Source: Galeopsis tetrahit
Taxonomy: Eukaryota > Streptophyta > Magnoliopsida > Lamiales > Lamiaceae
DNA length: 64,000 nt
Reading direction: 5' to 3'
Assembly (NCBI GenBank): GCA_963675135.1
Contig: OY776122.1
Location: 87,368,472-87,432,471, forward strand
Positions 56,805 to 64,000 of the stretch are shown here, one piece after another (the first letter of the stretch is position 1; each line of letters opens with the position of its first letter). Made by a program: the position numbers and the translations under genes. The notes below the pieces were generated by a model that did no database searches, had not been told where the DNA came from, and was given only the letters and a program-made list of their open reading frames with translations.

Positions 56805-59375
56805 ATGGTATTTCAATTTCACAATAGAAAAATGGTAGAAATTGAAGTTCGAGAAAATTAATGAGAATGAAGGGTGAGATTAGGAGTCTTTTTAAGAATC
56901 TCTCTAGATTCATATTCTTGTAATGTATGACATGGCAGACACATGGCAAAAGGAGGAGGGGTCTCAAATGCATACGTGTCGAAAGCAAGAGAGCCCTCAT
57001 CCTCCTTTTATATGTATAGATTACATGTTATTTTCATATAGTTTTTTGCTAATTTGCACTTGATGGAGAGAAATATAGTGTTTTGCTAATTTTGTATGTA
57101 AATAGAACATTTAAAAGCAAAATACGTGTCTACGAATTAGTGGAATCAAGAAGATAATTGCACAATTGGAAGCGTCTCCAAAATATGAGTAAAATGAAAA
57201 AAAGAATCGAGTCAATCGAAAGTCGAACGCTCAAGATATAGATGGGGAAAAAGGGACAACAAGTCAGACGAGTTCACCCGGCCGGGTGACTCGACCCGGC
57301 CACACCCTTTACCTGCGTAAATTGGTCGGGTGAGTCCACGTGGCCATGTGACTCCACCCGACCATGCCACGCGGTCATGCTGAAAAACACCTAATTTCAG
57401 AGTTTTTTTTGCCAAATTTCACAATTTTCAAAGGGACAACGTGCAAGATCAACCCAAACCCTTCTCCAACACTATAACAAGGCTTTCATATCATATTGTA
57501 GAACAAAGACACTCCACATTTTAGATTATAATTTAGATAGTTTAATTTTTCTTTCTCTTAGTTTAGCTTATGTTTTAGTTTTAATTTTAATTTCAATAAC
57601 AATCAACGATTTTATTGGGCTACTCGAGTTTTTGTAGCTAATCTTCACTATTGAGGTGACTTTTTCCACTATTGCAAATTTAATTTAGTAATTTCATTTC
57701 AATATATGTTTATTGCTTATTTCACACGAGTTTTCTTTCATTTATTGTTTTAGCCATTGGTACTGCTTGTAGCACCGTGGACTAAAGGTTATATTGCTTT
57801 GGAATATTGTAGGTGATTGGTATGTTTAAGAAGGGGCGTTACTCCACAAAGGGACAATAGGCTCCCAAAGGGACAGGAGAAACACATAATGCGCTCAGAA
57901 TACCGGAAGGAAAAATAGAAAGTAAAACAACAAAAGCAAAAAAAAAAAAAAAAAACAGAAACTAAACAACCTAAATTAAGAATGTAGAAAATAAATGTAC
58001 TTAACTAGGATAATATAAAAATAATTAGGATCAACGGATCGCTCACCCGATTGGCCACCGTAGCGCCATCAGGGAGGGAAGACCCATTGATCCCACTAGA
58101 ACTGAAACAATAAACTTCTAGATTTGATCGTTTCGATTGACAGAAAACAACGACTGTGTGGTTACGAAAACGTCGGCGAGCTAGCAACGGGTGGACAACG
58201 GTAGTAAGCGTGTGGAAAAATCAACGAACAGTGAAAGTGAAAGAAAGGGGAGGAGCTGGCCGAAGGAAAGAACTTGAAGTCTTGAACAATGGGGGGTGGG
58301 CGGTGCTTATTTACTAAGCTAGCGAGAGAGAGATTATTAATGTATGTATTATCAAATATTAGAATTAGATTAGATTACACACAGTATTAAATATTATTTC
58401 ATTTTTTCTTATGAAGAACACCGAAGAACTAAATTTCCCGAGGGGCAAAATATTTAAAATCCCCAACTTAAGCCAGGGATCTGGCCATAATTTCATCCGC
58501 ATTCTATGGACTTCAATAGCATTTCAATATTCAACTTATACCACCGCCCCCAAAAATTAGAAAATAAAAATTTACATGATATTATTAATAAATATTTTAA
58601 AATATGATTTTTAAAAATTATTTGAGTAAACAATATATATATATATATATTTTTTTAATTAACAATAGTTCTGTCGTTGTAAATGTGAGTTGTGTAACAA
58701 TTATCCACATATAAAAAAATGTAAAAACAAAAGGAAAAATGAATATACATTGTTTGTGCAATAATTGTCACCTGCTTTCTTCTGGCTTCTGTCATCCTTA
58801 ATTTCCATGAAATTTCTTAATGGAAATTATTGTACATTTCATTGTCCTATAAACTTTCTGAGAAAAAAAAAATTGTTGTTTGATTTGTGCTTCTCCATAT
58901 AAGTGCAAAATGCAAATCATTGTATGTAGTATTCACTTTTTCATTAATCTCAACGCAAAGTTTATTTTTTACTGTTGTAATAAATTGTAGGTCTTGGGTA
59001 GTTAATACAGTAGATACTAGCTAGTGCCTAGTAGCTTTATGAAGCATAGATATCCAAGAAAAAAAGGACACATCACATATACAATATCAAGAATTAAATT
59101 GTAGGAATTAAAGTTTTTTCATTCGGACTAATTTTGAATTCTATTTCAATGTAATATACATTTTAATTTTGGTCAAATTAAAATTAAAATTCAGTCCAAT
59201 TACTTGCTATTGCAGGTAGTCATATCCATTTTTTTCTGCATTTTTTTGCACATAAATAAATTCACGATTATTTACGGTTGATTTGAATTACACGAGCTAA
59301 AAATTTGGCCGATTCATTTATTTGCAATAGCAGGTAATTGGACTAAATTCAAATCTGAGTTAACTTATGAGACCA
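56805..59375. other. Intergenic with an orphan exon-like sequence
   Basis: Nothing certain. A CCGGCCGGGTGACTCGACCC block (57278-57370) resembles GC-rich LTR sequence but has no partner. A minus-strand ATG at 58087 opens MGLPSLMALRWPI, followed at 58046 by a GTGAGC donor-like site, with pyrimidine-rich leader-like sequence upstream (58190-58310). This could be a first exon, but no continuation was found. Confidence 0.35.
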
Positions 59376-59384
59376 AAATCAAAA

Positions 59385-60116
59385 GGTTTAGTCTAGTATA
59401 CACTCGAGTGCATGTTGTGCACTCTAGTCCATGTTGCACTTTTCAGTTGTATTGACTTGCACTTTTTCATGATTTACACTTTTTTTTAAAATGGTATTGC
59501 ACTTTTCAATTATTAAATTGTATAATAATATTTTTCAATTTTATCCCACAATCCAAACAACTTGATTATAAATTATCATATAAACTTTAAAATTTAATCC
59601 ATCAACCCAAACATGAATTTTAAATCAATTTTTTAAATTGTCCCACTAAATCCTATCATAATATATCTATCCTATCCTAATATATCTATCCTATCTAGCA
59701 AACCAAACAAGCCCTAAAAGTATAAGTTAGTATAACTAAAAGTGAAATACGATATTTTTGAAATGTGCAAGTCGGTATTACTGAAAAGAGCATCACAATA
59801 TTAATGAAAAGTGTAAGTCAATATAACTGAAAGTGTAAGAGTCTATAACTGAAAAGTGCAACAAATATTTTTACTGAGAAATGCAACACAATATTATTAA
59901 AAAGTGCAAGTTAGTATCACAATTTTTAATGAAAAGGGTAAGTTATTAAACTGAAAAGTGCAAAGTGTAAGTCATTATAAATAAAAATATTATTATAAAG
60001 TTTAATAATTGAAAAGTGCAACACCATTTTACTAAAAAGTGCAAGTCATTACAACTGACAAGTGCAACATGGACTAGAGTGCACAACATGCACTCGAGTG
60101 CATAGCAGACCAACCC
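59385..60116. mobile_element. MULE-type element with AAGTGCAACA repeats
   Basis: A 732-bp element flanked by a perfect 9-bp duplication AAATCAAAA (59376-59384, 60117-60125). Ends GGTTTAGTCTAGTATACACT and, reverse-complemented, GGGTTGGTCTGCTATGCACT. Both continue CGAGTGCATGTTGTGCACTC then TAGTCCATGTTGCAC. The interior is built of many short variants of AACTGAAAAGTGCAACA and AAAAGTGTAAGTCA. No ORF. Confidence 0.85.
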
Positions 60117-60125
60117 AAATCAAAA

Positions 60126-61540
60126 TGGTATTCCATCAGGATCAAATTTAAAATTAGTTCAACTTAAAGGATTGAAAAAACTTTAATTCTTTTTATTTTT
60201 TTATATTATTATCTAGTATTTTTAACTTGTACATTTAATATTTATCATTTCATTATTTAGTCGTGTTCGTGGATCCTGCTACGACTCATTTAAATGTGGA
60301 TCATAATAATATGTAAATGGTACGCATAGCATTTTGTCTTTAAATTATAGCCGTGACTAGTGTTGAATTTAAATCAAGGATCATAAAAGTTTATGTAAAT
60401 TTGTGTATCACTATTGTGGCCACGACGTTTTAATGTTTTAGAACGAAAGTATCACTCACATTAAACATCTTTTTAATAGTAACACTTCGTATGCACAATA
60501 ATGTTACTACGAAAAAAAGAATTCGCGTGCACCTAAATTTATAAAAAATCTCGGAAATTTCATATAAATAGGCAAATAGCACACCCTTAATTTTTCATAT
60601 AAATCAAAAGTGTTAATCATATAAATAGCACACGCTTAATTTCGCGGAAATTTCCCCCGACTTGACATGACAGCAACCCATACCAATCTAATTTAAGTTG
60701 TGTATATACATACATATCCATGCAAAAATGAATGGATCGATTCTTTGCTTACACAATGGTATAGTAAAAGAATCATCGTGCTGGAAAATGAAGCAGGAAA
60801 CGATCACTCTGTAATTGCCTCTCCTCTTTATAAATAAATTAGTCCAAAAGGTACGCGCTTATTTCCTTTATCACTAGTTTTCCCCACTACCACGTTATCA
60901 AAACCACTCGCTCCATCGATGCATATGCCTATCTTGCATTCTAAACAAGCATCATTTATATTTTATATCATACTATAATTAATGCAACTAATTTAAATTT
61001 AAATACTTCTTTAATTATATTAACGGGTAACTGAGTTAAATTATTAATTTTTAATTTGCCAATACAAAAAGCTACTACACACACAAGAACTTTGCTAAAA
61101 TAAAGGTTAAGCAGAGTATTAATCACACACAAATCCTCGTTTTCGTACAGTTCGATTCTTTTTGTTCTAACTGTATTTTTTTTTTTTTTAAGATCTTTAG
61201 CAAGTGTACTTGTAATGACAAAAACTTTTGTTTCTTGATGTATTTTTGTTCATTTTAATATTTTAATGGGTGGTATGACTCACCAATTCAGCTAACCACT
61301 TATTTATGATAGGATTGTAGCCAATATCATTTTCCACTTCTAGGCAATTAAGTGATGTTTTATAATTTTTTACACAATTTGTTTCAATTATGTTTTCTCT
61401 TTAATTTTAGAAAATCAATTATTTGAAACATAAAATTAAAAAGACTTGAAAAAAATGATGAATTTAGTTAAAGAATTTAAAAAGATTTAAAATCCATTGA
61501 CTTTTTTTTTTTTACATTTTTTTCTTTCTGAAACACGTAA
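60126..61540. other. Intergenic, AT-rich
   Basis: No gene seen. A TATA-like CTTTATAAATAAA lies at 60826-60838, without a convincing transcript downstream. A short direct repeat of AATAGCACACCCTTAATTT-like sequence is at 60575 and 60624. Confidence 0.45.
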
Positions 61541-61544
61541 GCCA

Positions 61545-61960
61545 CTATAATATTAATGAAAAGTGTAAGTCATTATAACTAAAAAGTGCAACACAATATT
61601 AATGAAAAGTGTAAGTCATTATAACTAAAAAGTGCAACACAATATTACTGAAATGTGCAAGTCAATATTATAATTTTTAATAAAAAAAATGTAAGTTATT
61701 ATAACTGAAAATACAACATAATATTTATAAAAAGTGTAAGTCACTATAAATGAAAACATAGTTGTAAAGTGTAAGATACTACAATTGAAAAGTGCAACAC
61801 CATATAACTAAAATGTGCAATATAACATTACCAGAAAGTGTAAGTCAATATAATTTTTAATGAAAAAAGTATAAGTCATTACAATTGAAAAGCGTAACAT
61901 CATATAATAAAAAAATAAAGATCAACTCGAGTTCATATAAGAATTCGAGTCTATACAAGA
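61545..61960. repeat. Diverged copy of the AAGTGCAACA repeat family
   Basis: About a dozen variants of AATGAAAAGTGTAAGTCATT and AACTAAAAAGTGCAACACAA, including a 49-bp direct repeat at 61556-61650. It ends with AACTCGAGTTCATATAAGAA and CGAGTC, echoing the family's ACTCGAG termini. No target duplication found. Confidence 0.6.
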
Positions 61961-64000
61961 TTCATTCTTGAGAAATTAATGAGATTGATGATCTCCTTTA
62001 TTATTTAAGAGTATACTTGTCCATAAATACTTCCTTAATTTTAATAAATTTCACGATAGTTAGTACCAATAAGTGGATAAACATTTCATTCAAATTTGAA
62101 TCTAAATTAACCATTTAAATTCGAATAACTATAAAAAAATGTTCACCAATTACTATCCATATATATGACTAATATGCGTATCATGACTCAAATACCTTTT
62201 AAATAATAATTAAGATACCCCCTTCCCCTCGTAAGTCAATCGGTTAGATCATATACATATCAAAATTAATCAAACATTATTAGTTAGAAAGAAATATTAT
62301 GCAATTTGTGTATATATGAGATAGATAGTTTCACTGAATCCTGCATTAACACGAGGGTCCTGCTATATTAATTCTGGACCCTTGAATATCTCACCCACTC
62401 ATCTGGATTCTGGAGTGTAGTGCAAAGACTTGTAACATGTACCCTCTAATTTTTTGAGGTAAACTGATGGAGATATTAATACGGAGTAATATTTATATGT
62501 TTCTTATTTTCTAAATATATTTCATATTATAAAAAGATAAATGTAAGACACATAAATTTTATTAAATTTTAAATTTCTTTAACCTCTAAAGTCTAAACAA
62601 ATTTAAACCAACCTCTAAAATTAATCCAAACAAATCAACTATATGATGGGGAGTAAGATATTTTTTTTTTCCAACATTAATACAGTATACGAAAGCAGGA
62701 AACTATATTCTTGATAAACTTATAACAAACGCTGACTAATTAAAAAAGGTTTTGGTAAAAGTGATGTGGAGGAGAATAAATATGTCGACCACCGATTATA
62801 AAAAAGATTTTAGATAGTAAGAGATTAGGTGTTAGCTTCTAATTCACCTTACTTGTGGTCTAAGCATAACGTCACTCTCATCGCATCCACATTATATAAA
62901 TCACATTGATTAATAAGAAGAAATATATTCACAAGTATTAGTATTTGCGCATGCTATTGCTGCTTATCGCTGAGTGGGGATCTTCGACCATCTCATCATC
63001 TCCTCATAAATAATTTGTGAGATTCTATTTTATTTATTTACAATTGTGTCGTGTTTTCATTTTTTCTTATTTAATTAATTAACACGTTTATATATATTAT
63101 TATTGATCGATTAATGATTTGACGCCTAATAATTAAGGCAGTTTTTATTTTGTTTTATTTCTTTTAAAGCAATTTTGTTTAATTTTTTTATGCAGACTTT
63201 CATTTGAGCATTGAATGCATGCATCTGGTTATTCAACAATTAAATTATACTCCAATACACCCATACATTAATAGAGATTCGACGTGATGAAAATGATTAA
63301 AATGGATCGCACATAAACTTAATTAATTAGATGATTTTTTTTTGATTAATGTTTACAAGCTATAAAATCTAGAAGTAAAAATGAAATAATATAAAAAACA
63401 CATAAATTTACACGTCATTCTATATATACCCATAATCTTCACGCGCGGTACATTTCGGGTTGCCTGTTTATGTGAGTGTTTGCCAAGATGGAGCTTCTAA
63501 TTCACCACGTTTTTGTTTCTCCATATAGTTATTTTGGAGTTAATATAAAAAATGGCCCATTTTAGATCTATATGTTTCTATTTTTTTAAATTAGGTTCTT
63601 TTAAGCCATGTTTATTTCGGTTTTGGATGGTTTTTGATGTAGATAGTAGAGTAATGGGCGTGTTTTCTTTTTTTTTTTTAGCAGTAAATAGTTTAACTCA
63701 ATGTATACAATTTAATTAAATTGTATTAATATATTATTTTTTTAGTAGAATTATAACGATTTTTTTTTTAAAAGAATTATAACGAATTAAATCACCAAGT
63801 AAAATCAATCAATGTAGGGTTTTAAAATTCAAATACTCAGTTTTAAACCAAAGTTACATTTTCAGTCTTGATCCTTCTTGTGTTAATTTTAGTTCGAAAG
63901 AACTAAATACTGTATTTTCAGTATTGATCCTTCTTGTGTTAATTTTAATTAGTTCGAAAGAACTAAACATAAAAAAATACCACGCAACACTAAAATTAAA
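61961..64000. other. Right-end intergenic, AT-rich
   Basis: No ORF of note or RNA gene recognised. It may be upstream DNA of a gene beyond the window. The last 150 bp hold a tandem duplication. Confidence 0.4.
63858..63969. repeat. 56-bp tandem duplication
   Basis: TTGATCCTTCTTGTGTTAAT with TAGTTCGAAAGAACTAAA occurs twice (about 63858-63913 and 63914-63969) with minor differences. GTTCGAAAGAAC is itself an inverted repeat. Confidence 0.85.

Noticed and set aside
62930..63020. Possible microRNA precursor near GAGTGGGGATCTTCGACC
   Set aside because: No convincing long hairpin could be paired by eye and no known miRNA sequence was recognised.
1..64000. tRNA and rRNA genes
   Set aside because: Scanned for GGTTCGAATCC-type T-arms with paired acceptor stems; none was found.

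Overview
This is AT-rich, intron-rich plant nuclear DNA, most likely from a eudicot. Five protein genes can be read exon by exon: the 3' part of DNA ligase 4 (LIG4, +), a bHLH35-type transcription factor (-), a purple acid phosphatase of the PAP28/29 group (+), a 21-exon TT9/CLEC16A homologue (-), and cytosolic ribosomal protein L7 (uL30, -). All exon joins keep the reading frame, and the predicted lengths (245, 399, 853 and 243 residues for the four complete genes) fit their families. From memory, Arabidopsis has PAP28, bHLH35 and LIG4 as neighbours (At5g57140, At5g57150, At5g57160), so the left half looks like a conserved microsyntenic block expanded by transposons.

Layout: 1-3.9 kb, LIG4 C-terminal exons (tandem BRCT domains plus a plant tail). 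3.9-10.9 kb, intergenic DNA with a broken unidentified gene copy and a 1.16-kb Mutator-like (MULE) element. 10.9-14.7 kb, bHLH gene with a 2.45-kb last intron holding a hAT MITE and a small TIR element. 14.7-27.1 kb, a gene desert packed with Stowaway-like MITEs (ends CTCCCTCCGTCC, TA target sites), a hAT MITE and a ~3-kb fold-back element with arrays of six tandem repeats at each end and a GC-rich centre. 27.1-30.9 kb, phosphatase. 32.9-46.2 kb, TT9. 47.5-49.5 kb, RPL7, with a telo-box and site II motifs upstream. 50.1-51.1 kb, a second GC-rich MULE close to the RPL7 promoter. 51.3-53.0 kb, a 5'-truncated LINE with a 15-bp target duplication. 53.2-56.8 kb, a gag-only LTR retrotransposon with a 33-bp satellite. 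56.8-64 kb, gene-poor DNA with one further 9-bp-TSD element.

The genes form no pathway or operon; they are independent housekeeping and regulatory loci. I found no clearly new biological system. The most unusual items are the fold-back element at 21.6-24.7 kb, the pair of GC-rich-cargo MULEs, the 33-bp higher-order array in the retroelement, and a TIR family built around a repeated AAGTGCAACA motif.
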